A stretch of DNA of 5,712 nucleotides from an uncultured Porphyromonadaceae bacterium (lineage in GTDB: Bacteria; Bacteroidota; Bacteroidia; Bacteroidales; Muribaculaceae), in contig CAMWMW010000135.1 of the NCBI GenBank assembly GCA_947175455.1, positions 1 to 5,712 of the forward strand. The letters are read 5' to 3'. Under the pieces are notes generated by a model, which saw nothing but the letters and a program-made list of their open reading frames with translations, ran no database searches and was not told the DNA's origin. A program made the translations under genes and the position numbers. Shown here piece by piece: positions 1 through 5,071 of the stretch; within the stretch, counting starts at the first letter, position 1; each line of letters starts with the position of its first letter.

Positions 1-142
1 TCGTGACCCGGAGCTTAACATCAACTGGGGTACAATTTGTACCCTGGTTCCAATGATAGGAGCAGATGGTAAAAACAGAAGGGCTATGGCGGCAGACCCT
101 AAAGGGTTGTTTAGAATCATCCAATCCAGCTTCTTGACTTGA
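1..142 (+). pseudogene. BRO-N domain antirepressor-like gene, 3' fragment, truncated
   Basis: The plus frame read from base 2 gives RDPELNINWGTICTLVPMIG, then a DGKNRR stretch, then GLFRIIQSSFLT and a TGA at 140-142. The RDPEL, the WG pair and the closing FRIIQS match the BRO N-terminal (Bro-N) domain of phage antirepressor/DinD-like proteins. In that family FRIIQS is normally followed by a proline-rich IPSPKAEPF-type segment. Here the match ends just after QS (around base 128) and a stop follows within four codons, so the domain is cut mid-fold. It points opposite to the rest of the early operon, which suggests a recombination scar or decayed neighbour. The upstream part is outside the window, so an expressed short protein cannot be excluded. 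Confidence 0.65.
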
Positions 143-564
143 TATTGGGCGCAATATGTTTCAGGCTCAATAATAAACACAAAGTCAAGCAAGAAGACAC
201 GGGGCGCAGAGGGAAACGAACTATTCTGAAGGAAAAACTCTATAAATACATCCACTCCAAAATCTGTGTTATCAAACCCAATTTCAATATTGGCGAGAGC
301 ACAGGGTTTGATTACTACTCTGAGCGATGGAGTAGCCCTTACAGACATTGGAGCTTCAAACCGAGCGGTTTTATTCGCGATTATTCTCAGAGCAAACCAT
401 AAAAAAAAGCTCCATTGACCTACAGGATGAGCTACGTCAAACGTAGCCTTTCGGCACAATGAAGCGTTATACTTCCGCAAAGGTGGTAATTTATCTTCAA
501 AACGCCAAATTATTTTGATTTGTTCATTCATTTGTTCATTCATTTTTAATTGATTTTCCTCCAT
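1..564 (-). CDS. Hypothetical long minus-strand frame, open at the window edge (doubtful)
   Basis: From an ATG at 562-564 this frame stays open for 188 codons to the window edge. It begins MEENQLKMNEQMNEQ and ends antisense to the BRO-N fragment. It follows the 85-aa gene in the same direction, with an AGGAGG-like stretch just inside its 5' end, so position and strand suit a next gene in the operon. I recognise no family. Composition is uneven: a polar start, then hydrophobic stretches rich in Phe, Ile and Leu. The last ~45 codons are the reverse of a recognisable BRO domain, which argues that at least this part is a shadow. A probable terminator for the same strand lies inside it. I see no better gene in 143-564 on either strand. 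Confidence 0.25.
   Translation of the reverse strand, partial: MEENQLKMNEQMNEQIKIIWRFEDKLPPLRKYNASLCRKATFDVAHPVGQWSFFLWFALRIIANKTARFEAPMSVRATPSLRVVIKPCALANIEIGFDNTDFGVDVFIEFFLQNSSFPSAPRVFLLDFVFIIEPETYCAQYQVKKLDWMILNNPLGSAAIALLFLPSAPIIGTRVQIVPQLMLSSGSR
401..447 (-). terminator. Probable intrinsic terminator of the leftward operon
   Basis: Read on the minus strand, AGCTCAT and ATGGAGCT pair (5 bp, bulged C, 2 bp, 11-nt loop; plus-strand 408-433) and run straight into eight Ts (408-401). Just upstream a second perfect hairpin, GCTACG-TTTGA-CGTAGC (431-447), shares three bases with the first, so the two compete. It lies about 150 bp past the end of the 85-aa gene, a sensible place for the early operon to stop. 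The stem is short and the loop large, hence moderate confidence. Confidence 0.5.
519..542. repeat. Perfect 12-bp tandem duplication
   Basis: The unit TTTGTTCATTCA occurs twice back to back. In the doubtful minus-strand frame it encodes MNEQ twice, giving two extra in-frame ATGs. Its length is a multiple of three, so it is neutral to that frame. Probably replication slippage. Confidence 0.85.
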
Positions 565-598
565 CGGTTTCTGCGGTCGGTCAGTCGGGCTGTCATAA

Positions 599-856
599 TC
601 ATTTGAGATATTTTCGTTTAGTTTTCAATTCTTTTGTCTCAGTGTCATATATGCTGATGATTTCAGACGAGCCGCGATTGGGATTGTTTCGCATTTCTTC
701 AATCAATGTGCCTTTGGCATAGTCTATCGCAACTTGCTCATCAAGTTCTCGTGAAGGTGCTGCAATCATACCGCCTGCCGCATCTTCATCTATATCGTCT
801 TGTGTTACCCACATAGTTTTAGTGCAAACGATGCGAACTTTGTACATCTTGCTCAT
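599..856 (-). CDS. Small phage protein of unknown function (85 aa)
   Basis: A short soluble protein that I do not recognise. It starts MSKMYKVRIV, has an acidic stretch (DDIDED, about residues 20-25), and ends in a basic tail (KTKRKYLK). There is no signal peptide, membrane segment or cysteine cluster. The ATG at 854-856 is well supported: AAGGAGGTGA sits a few bases upstream, by far the strongest ribosome-binding site in the window. It is the last gene of the leftward operon that I regard as certain, 70 bp after the methyltransferase stop. That gap holds only the ribosome-binding site and a negligible out-of-frame ATG. A small accessory or structural role is possible, but nothing in the sequence specifies one. 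Confidence 0.75.
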   Translation of the reverse strand: MSKMYKVRIVCTKTMWVTQDDIDEDAAGGMIAAPSRELDEQVAIDYAKGTLIEEMRNNPNRGSSEIISIYDTETKELKTKRKYLK

Positions 857-859
857 TCC

Positions 860-869
860 TCACCTCCTT
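860..869 (-). promoter_or_regulatory. Strong Shine-Dalgarno sequence of the 85-aa gene
   Basis: The minus strand reads AAGGAGGTGA, close to a perfect complement of the 16S rRNA tail, ending 3 bp from the ATG. Bacteroidota genes usually lack strong Shine-Dalgarno sites and neighbouring starts here have none as good, so this one may mark recent arrival or a need for high expression. Confidence 0.7.
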
Positions 870-926
870 CCTTATGGCACTGGCAGTCGGGTTCATAACT
901 TTTCAAAAATACTCGATTGTTCAATG

Positions 927-2438
927 TTATGCTGCCTCATTTTTAAGATGTCTTTTGATTCCGGCACATAGAGCCTCACACCATACACGGGCGATTGTCA
1001 CCTCAACTGCATTGCCAATGAATTTCTTTTTGTCAGCTTGTGTGCCGATAAGCACATAATCTTCCGGGAAACCCATAATAAGTAAGAGTTCTTGAATCTT
1101 CAACATTCTCATTTTGATGTCGATGATATTGTAAAGAGCCATAAATTCCTTGATTTTAACGGTCATCGGGCTGTCAGACTCATATATCTCAATCGCGACG
1201 TTGCCGAAGATGGTCTCCCGCTCCCCCGGTATGACTGTCACAAGATGATGCTTTGGATTTGTTGTGACAGTTCCGGCTGCTGCCTCAATTGACGACGGCT
1301 TCCCATTGCCATACTGCATGTCTATGAAGTTCACTTGAACAAGCGCAAGTTTATCTTTCGTTGTGAGCGTTGATGCCGGAGACTCGCAAGATGTATTAAA
1401 CCCATTGCCGTAACATACTGACACAAATGCATGGTGGTCGATAGTTGTAATCGTTCCGGCAGGTTCATTGACAGATATATTCTTGCTATCCGGCGCACCG
1501 CTGAATTGCTTTGACAGAAAAGCCACAGATGCAAGAGCGAGACGACCTTGTGTCGCAACAGTAGGGCATGGATCATCAATCGACGGTGGCACATACTTTC
1601 CACGTTGACTCATTGAATTGTATTTGACAATGAAAGCGTCTTTGCCACCTGCGACAAACTTAATCAGACCGGCGTAGATTCTTTCAAGTGTATTTTCTGA
1701 CAGCGGTTTTTCGCGTGTGAAAATTGATTTTCCCTCATCTTCAAAGTCAAGGCATTCACGCACCGGCTTCCATTTCGGCATTGTTCCGAATAAGTCAGAA
1801 GCTCCAGTCTTGCAATGCGTCTGTTCCGGGAATATAATCGGGAGACCTTTCTTCGCGAAAATGCCGAAAAAGCGTTTGCGAGATGTGTATGCACCGAAGT
1901 CTGCGGCGTTCAAAATTCGGAAATCAAACTCATATCCATACTTCTTGACATTGTTGACCCATCGGACGTAAGAGCACCCCTTGTCTTTTGATATCGGTCT
2001 GCCGTTCTTATCAATATCTCCCCACGACATAAATTCTTCGACATTCTCAATCTGAATATAATCCGGGTCTATAGCTTCAATGTACCGGAATAGATGCTCG
2101 GCAAGTGTCCGGCTGTCTGCATCGCGAGGCTGACCGCCTTTAGCTTTCGAGAAGTTAGTGCATTCGAGCGATGCCCATAGCACGGTGAGCGCGTCCGGAT
2201 TTTTGATTCTGCACGATTCAAGATGTTCTACAAGTGGTGACAATTCGAGTGTGCGTATGTCTTCGGTGAAGTGTAGCGCATCCGGATGATTTGATGCGTG
2301 GGATGCTATTGCTTTAGCATCGTGATTTACACACGCGATGACATGAGCGCATTGTTCGCCGTCAAGTCTTGCGGAGTTAACGCCGGTAGATGTACCACCG
2401 GCACCGCAGAAAAGGTCGATGTATAGAAGTTGTTTCAT
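927..2438 (-). CDS. C5 cytosine-specific DNA methyltransferase, Dcm family, phage type
   Basis: It transfers a methyl group from S-adenosylmethionine to carbon 5 of cytosine in DNA, probably marking phage DNA against host restriction. Motif I is DLFCGAGG (residues 8-15). The motif IV position reads SLECTNFS, with candidate nucleophile Cys93 preceded by Glu instead of the usual Pro. Motif VI is ENV (131-133), motif VIII TSRKRFFGIF (185-194), and motif X ends in GNAV (475-478). At 503 aa it is longer than a minimal enzyme. The excess is the variable region, where a degenerate module of the type P-x-x-T-x-TT followed by a hydrophobic strand occurs four times (about residues 290, 326, 354, 387). 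The ATG at 2436-2438 sits 17 bp after the DUF551 gene stop, indicating co-transcription. No endonuclease gene is next to it, so it looks like an orphan enzyme. All catalytic motifs are present and the frame is intact. Confidence 0.93.
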   Translation of the reverse strand: MKQLLYIDLFCGAGGTSTGVNSARLDGEQCAHVIACVNHDAKAIASHASNHPDALHFTEDIRTLELSPLVEHLESCRIKNPDALTVLWASLECTNFSKAKGGQPRDADSRTLAEHLFRYIEAIDPDYIQIENVEEFMSWGDIDKNGRPISKDKGCSYVRWVNNVKKYGYEFDFRILNAADFGAYTSRKRFFGIFAKKGLPIIFPEQTHCKTGASDLFGTMPKWKPVRECLDFEDEGKSIFTREKPLSENTLERIYAGLIKFVAGGKDAFIVKYNSMSQRGKYVPPSIDDPCPTVATQGRLALASVAFLSKQFSGAPDSKNISVNEPAGTITTIDHHAFVSVCYGNGFNTSCESPASTLTTKDKLALVQVNFIDMQYGNGKPSSIEAAAGTVTTNPKHHLVTVIPGERETIFGNVAIEIYESDSPMTVKIKEFMALYNIIDIKMRMLKIQELLLIMGFPEDYVLIGTQADKKKFIGNAVEVTIARVWCEALCAGIKRHLKNEAA

Positions 2439-2455
2439 TGTCTCTTCGGTTTACC

Positions 2456-2797
2456 TCATTTAAGCGGCGGAACAGGCATCCAGCATAATACGTTTTCATT
2501 GTCGGTGCGAAATCCGAAGTCTTTGTCATAGCGGCACGCGTCAATGCCGGAGTCGTGCCATATCCCCGTTTTGGGATTGCGCCAGCGGTAGCGATATATA
2601 ATCTGCTGCCTGTCTTCAGGCAATCCGACCCTCACGCTCACCCACTGCGAGGCGAGGGCTTCGGTGGCTCCGGCGAGATATGCCGCTGCGTAAGTGTCGC
2701 GGAACTCATTCCATGGTTTTTCGCCGTATATCTTTGCCGAATCGGCAAAGACTGATTGGGCGTAAGCCTGTGATTTTTCTTCAAGTGTCATCTGCAT
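2456..2797 (-). CDS. DUF551 domain protein (113 aa)
   Basis: The C-terminal half has the DUF551 pattern common in phage proteins: a WVSVRVGLPED opening at about residue 52, a beta-rich middle (IIYRYRWRN), and a closing VLCWMPVPPLK at the terminus. The N-terminal 50 residues are helical and alanine-rich (TYAAAYLAGATEAL), a common leader in such phage proteins. No function is established for DUF551. I chose the ATG at 2795-2797; a second in-frame ATG two codons later is equally possible. It lies 40 bp after the DUF4373 C-terminal reading frame and 17 bp before the methyltransferase, in a tight same-strand series, so it should be co-expressed with both. Confidence 0.8.
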   Translation of the reverse strand: MQMTLEEKSQAYAQSVFADSAKIYGEKPWNEFRDTYAAAYLAGATEALASQWVSVRVGLPEDRQQIIYRYRWRNPKTGIWHDSGIDACRYDKDFGFRTDNENVLCWMPVPPLK

Positions 2798-2837
2798 GTG
2801 TTTCTAAATAATATTTAAACAGTAGAAAACAATTTCA

Positions 2838-3449
2838 TCAAACAGCGTATTGCGCCATTAATCTTTCACTCGGCACAGGCTCGTATTCCGGGGGATTTGC
2901 AGCGCGCCAGTACGGATTTATAAACTGCCACATCCTGACCTTATCCGGATTATAGCCTGCGCTTCTGATGACCAGCTGCGGTGTCATAGGGTGCGCGCTT
3001 GATTGCAGCTGCGATTCCGCCATACCTTTTGCTTCCGTTTTTTTCTCACTGCCTTGATTTTCCCTTTTGTTTTTGCGATAAAAAGGACCTCCTGTATTTA
3101 TCCAGTTTTTAAAATGTCGTTTGACATCAATCAACCCCTTTCGATGAATTGCCTTGCCTCGGTCAATGCAATGCTCTGAGAATTTATCAAGCATACGTTC
3201 TATACTCTCAGGATGCAGATCATATTCCGCGCACAAACCTTGCAGCCATGTTTTTTCCGATTTAAGGATTCCGATCTGATAAGTGATGAATTGTTTTGAA
3301 TCCGGATCAGACTGTGTCGGTTTCTCACTTTTTCCATCAACGACGTTAGGAGTTGATGTTTTTAATTTCTTTTCTTTTCCTTTGTGGCATTTCCCCGGAG
3401 GAAACCTGGGTTTCTCCGGAGGAAACAGTAACTTGTTCCACTTCGGCAT
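2838..3449 (-). CDS. C-terminal half of a DUF4373-type replication protein, in a shifted frame
   Basis: This 203-aa frame overlaps the DUF4373 gene by 104 bp. Its first ~34 residues (proline/lysine-rich, starting MPKWNKLLFPPEK) are the other gene's linker read out of phase and are unlikely to be a real domain. From about residue 61 it has a helical domain with KTWLQGLC, ESIERMLDKF and RHFKNWI, which resembles the C-terminal domain (DUF7833-like) normally fused behind DUF4373 in one Bacteroidales protein. A basic, glutamine/serine-rich tail follows, ending YWRAANPPEYEPVPSERLM. A +1 shift in the overlap, for instance at the UCC-UAA stop of the upstream frame, would give a single protein of about 345 aa. 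Alternatives are translation from its own ATG (3447-3449) or a disabled gene with a one-base indel. The domain call is firm in type but unverified by search. Confidence 0.65.
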   Translation of the reverse strand: MPKWNKLLFPPEKPRFPPGKCHKGKEKKLKTSTPNVVDGKSEKPTQSDPDSKQFITYQIGILKSEKTWLQGLCAEYDLHPESIERMLDKFSEHCIDRGKAIHRKGLIDVKRHFKNWINTGGPFYRKNKRENQGSEKKTEAKGMAESQLQSSAHPMTPQLVIRSAGYNPDKVRMWQFINPYWRAANPPEYEPVPSERLMAQYAV

Positions 3450-3876
3450 GAGATACGGAACTTACAGATTCGGGTTCGTCACCGCAAAAATCCATAGGAA
3501 TCAACCGGAACTCCTCGACGCCGGAACTGCGCTTGAGCTGCTTACATATGTATGCAAACCTCTCCTGTATCGAATAGGAAGTGAGTATGCGCTCTGTTCG
3601 CCACAATGCTTCATCAAACAACCCTATTACGACACATTCCTCTATTATACTGCAGATGTCTTCTTCGATAATTCCGGAACTCTCTGCAAAGCAGAAAGCC
3701 ATGTCATCGTTCCAGCTGATATAATATCCCGACTTATAGATACTGCACAAAAGAGAGAAATACAACGCGGTTCCTATACAACCACGCATCTTTTGCAATT
3801 TCCGGATCTTTATATCCTGAAACATGTCTACATCCATTGGGAAATAATCCAGTCCCCTTCTTCTTGGTCTTGCCAT
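3346..3876 (-). CDS. DUF4373 (Lin1244/Lin1753-like) phage replication-type protein, N-terminal half
   Basis: The start MARPRRRGLDYFPMDVDMF is the hallmark opening of DUF4373 proteins, followed by a winged-helix-like region with YFSLLCSIYKSGYYISW (about residues 39-55) and GLFDEALWRTERILTSYSIQERF. Family members in Bacteroidales phages and mobile elements are thought to act in replication initiation; this is inferred from context, not shown. The N-terminal domain fills about residues 1-115. A serine/glutamate linker follows, with a repeated VSSGE, then a basic end (QRKRKEIKNINS) and a TAA at 3346-3348. In related proteins such a linker leads into a second domain; here that domain is in the +1 frame. 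The ATG at 3874-3876 is supported by the canonical MARP start. It is the first protein gene after the tRNA-like element. Confidence 0.85.
   Translation of the reverse strand: MARPRRRGLDYFPMDVDMFQDIKIRKLQKMRGCIGTALYFSLLCSIYKSGYYISWNDDMAFCFAESSGIIEEDICSIIEECVVIGLFDEALWRTERILTSYSIQERFAYICKQLKRSSGVEEFRLIPMDFCGDEPESVSSVSHAEVEQVTVSSGETQVSSGEMPQRKRKEIKNINS
3395..3419. repeat. Strong hairpin in the frame overlap
   Basis: The two arms (CCGGAG-G-AAACC and GGTTTCTCCGG) pair over about 10 bp with one bulged G and a tight CTGG-type loop. It arises from a tandem copy of the VSSGE-encoding segment. It lies 45 nt upstream of the TCC-TAA junction and 30 nt inside the 203-aa frame, so it could slow ribosomes or hide the downstream start. 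It may also be a by-product of the codon repeat. Confidence 0.6.
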
Positions 3877-3884
3877 GACATAAA

Positions 3885-3901
3885 ATTATTAGGTTAATAA
3901 T
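3885..3901. repeat. AT-rich perfect inverted repeat before the DUF4373 gene
   Basis: ATTATTA and TAATAAT flank a 3-bp centre, 8 bp upstream of the DUF4373 ATG and 12 bp past the tRNA-like gene. On the minus strand it is followed by TTTT. It could be a weak processing or termination signal for the tRNA transcript, or an operator. It is too AT-rich to be a strong terminator. Confidence 0.4.
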
Positions 3902-3913
3902 AAAGATATATTG

Positions 3914-3992
3914 AGAGTATGGCAGGATTCGAACCTGCGCACGGTGAGAACTTTCAACTTCCACACCCGCTCTACCACTGAGCTACATACTC
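3914..3992 (-). tRNA. tRNA-like gene with enlarged anticodon arm (possible Phe anticodon GAA)
   Basis: The acceptor stem is a perfect 7 bp (GAGTATG/CATACTC). The D arm is GCTC-AGTGGTA-GAGC. The T arm is a perfect GCAGG-TTCGAAT-CCTGC. Between them the anticodon arm is 25 nt (3943-3967) instead of 17. It folds as GGTG/CACC, a bulged T, then GGAA/TTCT (one G-T pair), closing an 8-nt loop GTTGAAAG. If T-T is taken as positions 32-33 the anticodon is GAA (Phe). The loop side contains the near-duplicate GAAGTT-GAAAGTT, so a small slippage duplication may have enlarged it. No CCA is encoded. The intact acceptor, D and T arms argue it is processed; the odd arm argues it may not decode. It could be a decayed tRNA, an unusual phage tRNA or a tRNA mimic. 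Confidence 0.75.
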
Positions 3993-4028
3993 ATATCGGA
4001 TCCGCACCTCACGGCGAAGAAGCGATCT

Positions 4029-4054
4029 GTCGGTCCGACACACTCATGACCGAC
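4029..4054. repeat. Hairpin-forming inverted repeat upstream of the tRNA-like gene
   Basis: GTCGGTC and GACCGAC pair over 7 bp around a 12-bp loop. The left arm is part of a second, mutually exclusive palindrome, GTCGG-T-CCGAC (4029-4039). An 8-bp palindrome CGGATCCG follows at 3997-4004. All lie in the 138-bp gap between the cysteine-rich gene and the tRNA, so the leader of the tRNA transcript would be highly structured. No protein gene is seen in this gap. Role unknown: leader processing, operator or attenuation. Confidence 0.5.
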
Positions 4055-4130
4055 CTGTTTTCGGCTATATAAATTTGTAAGCATATTTTCACATTGAAAT
4101 TGCCAAATTTACAATTATCAGTATCTATGA

Positions 4131-4277
4131 TTATGTCTTACACAAGGCTTTACTCTTACGTTCCACCGTGTGTTTATATGTTGTGCACCAGAATCCGTTT
4201 ATGGCATTCACGCACTGCGCGCATTCCCCGCATTCCGGAGGTATTGTTGTCTTTGGTTTATTAATTGAATCATTCAT
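4131..4277 (-). CDS. Small cysteine-rich, probable zinc-binding protein (48 aa)
   Basis: Starting from the ATG at 4275-4277, the protein is MNDSINKPKTT followed by a C-x2-C-x2-C cluster (Cys16, Cys19, Cys22), then Cys31 and Cys46 and a His at 36. This spacing looks like a minimal zinc-binding fold, as in many tiny phage proteins that may modulate host or phage proteins. No specific family is recognised. The frame can be extended upstream to a TTG at 4341-4343, but that would put 22 residues through a transcription terminator hairpin, so I prefer the ATG. The TAA is at 4131-4133. The start codon lies only 12 bp past the terminator's T-run, so expression probably depends on read-through or antitermination of the upstream operon. 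Confidence 0.6.
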   Translation of the reverse strand: MNDSINKPKTTIPPECGECAQCVNAINGFWCTTYKHTVERKSKALCKT

Positions 4278-4289
4278 GATATACGATTT

Positions 4290-4323
4290 AAAAAAGAAAC
4301 CGCCGATTCTCCCGAACAGGCGG
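4290..4323 (-). terminator. Intrinsic terminator/attenuator between the HTH and cysteine-rich genes
   Basis: On the minus strand CCGCC and GGCGG (5 bp) enclose a T-C mismatch, a G-T pair, three more pairs (TTC/GAA) and a GGGA loop. The run TTTCTTTTTT follows directly. This is a textbook Rho-independent terminator. It lies 37 bp past the HTH gene stop and just before the next start codon, so it either ends the regulatory transcript or works as an attenuator controlling the genes further left. Confidence 0.8.
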
Positions 4324-4360
4324 GTACAAACATCATTTAACAACTTAAAATTGATTTTAC

Positions 4361-4624
4361 TTATGTGTATGAAATCTCATTATTCATATAAGAATCGAGC
4401 TCTGAGCGCGTGAAGCGCAACGATTTACCCACTTTTTTATGAGGGATCTCCCGAATCTTATTGTATACTGTCTTAGGTTTGAGATTGAGATAAGCGGCAG
4501 CTTCGTTTATGCCCATTGGCTGGTCATAGACCTGTCCGATCGACTCCTTTATATGCTTCTCAATATCACTGCGCATAAGACGATGCAACTCACGCGCAAC
4601 CATTCTCGCCTCAGTTAAAGTCAT
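4361..4624 (-). CDS. Excisionase/MerR-type helix-turn-helix DNA-binding protein (87 aa)
   Basis: Residues 37-80 (MGINEAAAYLNLKPKTVYNK, then PHKKVGKSLRFTRSELDSYM) match the HTH_17 pattern used by excisionases and MerR-like regulators: INEAAAYL is helix one, KPKTVYNKI the recognition helix, and KVGKSLRF the wing. An unusual N-terminal helix of about 35 residues precedes it (ARELHRLMRSDIEKHIKESI), perhaps for dimerisation. It may act as excisionase or as an early regulator; no integrase is visible here. I chose the ATG at 4622-4624, 2 bp after the preceding gene's stop; a TTG two codons earlier would overlap that stop. It is third in the leftward operon and is followed by a terminator. Confidence 0.82.
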   Translation of the reverse strand: MTLTEARMVARELHRLMRSDIEKHIKESIGQVYDQPMGINEAAAYLNLKPKTVYNKIREIPHKKVGKSLRFTRSELDSYMNNEISYT

Positions 4625-4626
4625 AA

Positions 4627-4830
4627 TCAAATGTCTACCAATGAAACTTCGAGAACATTCTCATCCTTCTTCCAACTGCACCTCGGTTTCAATCCCTTTG
4701 ACTTAAGGGAAACACGATATGCATAGCAGACAGAGCTGCGTTTTGACTGAGCTTCTTTCTCCGAGGCAACCGGAATCCTGATTTTCTCTCCTGTACGAAG
4801 GGAACCAAGCATGTTTACAATATGTTCCAT
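4627..4830 (-). CDS. Small phage regulatory-type protein (67 aa), duplicated at the right edge
   Basis: A basic protein starting MEHIVNMLGSLRTGEKIRIP with a conserved-looking LRTGEKIRIPV opening. It is followed by a helical, lysine/serine-rich middle and a closing beta-strand (VLEVSLVDI). The layout (short start, L-x2-G-E turn, a proline after a hydrophobic strand, helix, glycine, final strand) parallels the 65-aa gene upstream, so the two may be diverged relatives. I recognise no characterised family; a DNA-binding or anti-host role is only inferred from size and place. The ATG at 4828-4830 is 7 bp after the preceding stop. The first ~35 codons recur at 5584-5682 with almost only synonymous changes, which is good evidence that the gene is real and under selection. 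Confidence 0.75.
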   Translation of the reverse strand: MEHIVNMLGSLRTGEKIRIPVASEKEAQSKRSSVCYAYRVSLKSKGLKPRCSWKKDENVLEVSLVDI

Positions 4831-4860
4831 ATATCAGTTATTTAAGTCGAGTTATAGTAC
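4732..4860. repeat. Direct repeat, copy A
   Basis: It is about 95% identical to 5584-5712 in the same orientation, 852 bp apart. I count six substitutions and no gaps. Homology starts at AGAGCTGCG and continues to the window end. The copy covers the 5' half of the 67-aa gene, the short gap and the last codons of the 65-aa gene. Confidence 0.95.
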
Positions 4861-5035
4861 CTGCGCCGGATCTTATGCTTGTAACAAAGATAAAGCCCTT
4901 ATCATTGAGTTCAGAACAGGTCTTTTTGATATTGCTCCACGAACACGCGTCAGGCTTAATCCATGTTTCGCCAACTTCGATACACTTTAACGTATCGCTA
5001 AGCGACACTGGGTTAGGTAGTTTTTGAAGAGTCAT
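4838..5035 (-). CDS. First gene of the leftward operon, small phage protein (65 aa)
   Basis: MTLQKLPNPVSLSDTLKCIE is followed by VGETWIKP, a helical segment with SNIKKTCSELNDKG, and a terminal strand ITRLK. The GET-W-I-x-P turn and final strand recall many short Bacteroidales phage early proteins and parallel the GEK-I-R-I-P of the next gene. No function is assigned. It is the promoter-proximal gene, with its ATG at 5033-5035 about 30 bp past the predicted transcription start of the repressor-controlled promoter, which suits an early regulator (Cro-like in position, not in sequence). The TAA at 4838-4840 is 7 bp before the next start. The last few codons are repeated at the right edge of the window. 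Confidence 0.7.
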   Translation of the reverse strand: MTLQKLPNPVSLSDTLKCIEVGETWIKPDACSWSNIKKTCSELNDKGFIFVTSIRSGAGTITRLK

Positions 5036-5036
5036 A

Positions 5037-5067
5037 TTGCTTTTTTAGATAGAATTTTGTAACTTTG
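5037..5067 (+). promoter_or_regulatory. Possible rightward promoter for the repressor gene
   Basis: TAACTTTG (5060-5067) fits the Bacteroides -7 box TAnnTTTG. The matching upstream element 19 bp away is only TTGC (5037-5040), so the -33 fit is poor. If real, transcription would start near 5073 and run through the operators to the repressor ATG with a leader of about 80 nt. This box and the leftward -7 box form an inverted pair around ACTG, so the two promoters would face each other and exclude each other. Confidence 0.35.
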
Positions 5068-5071
5068 ACTG

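Noticed and set aside
139..402. Plus-strand 87-codon frame starting with TTG
   Set aside because: No family resemblance, a TTG start overlapping the BRO fragment stop, and odd composition. A chance frame in a decayed region is more likely.
519..542. CRISPR or iteron array
   Set aside because: Only two adjacent 12-bp copies without spacers; explained by slippage.
1331..1894. Minus-strand frames of 90 and 76 codons inside the methyltransferase
   Set aside because: They lie within the methyltransferase in other frames, while the methyltransferase has all its catalytic motifs. They are shadows.
3283..3897. Plus-strand frame of 204 codons opposite the DUF4373 genes
   Set aside because: It is antisense to a recognisable DUF4373 protein beginning MARP, its own product resembles nothing, and its 3' end reaches towards the tRNA. 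It is a shadow.
3734..3964. Minus-strand 76-codon frame over the tRNA and DUF4373 start
   Set aside because: It translates half of the tRNA-like gene and an out-of-phase part of DUF4373.
4278..4343. TTG-initiated upstream extension of the cysteine-rich protein
   Set aside because: The extension would be read through the terminator hairpin and its T-run. The internal ATG gives a compact cysteine-rich protein.
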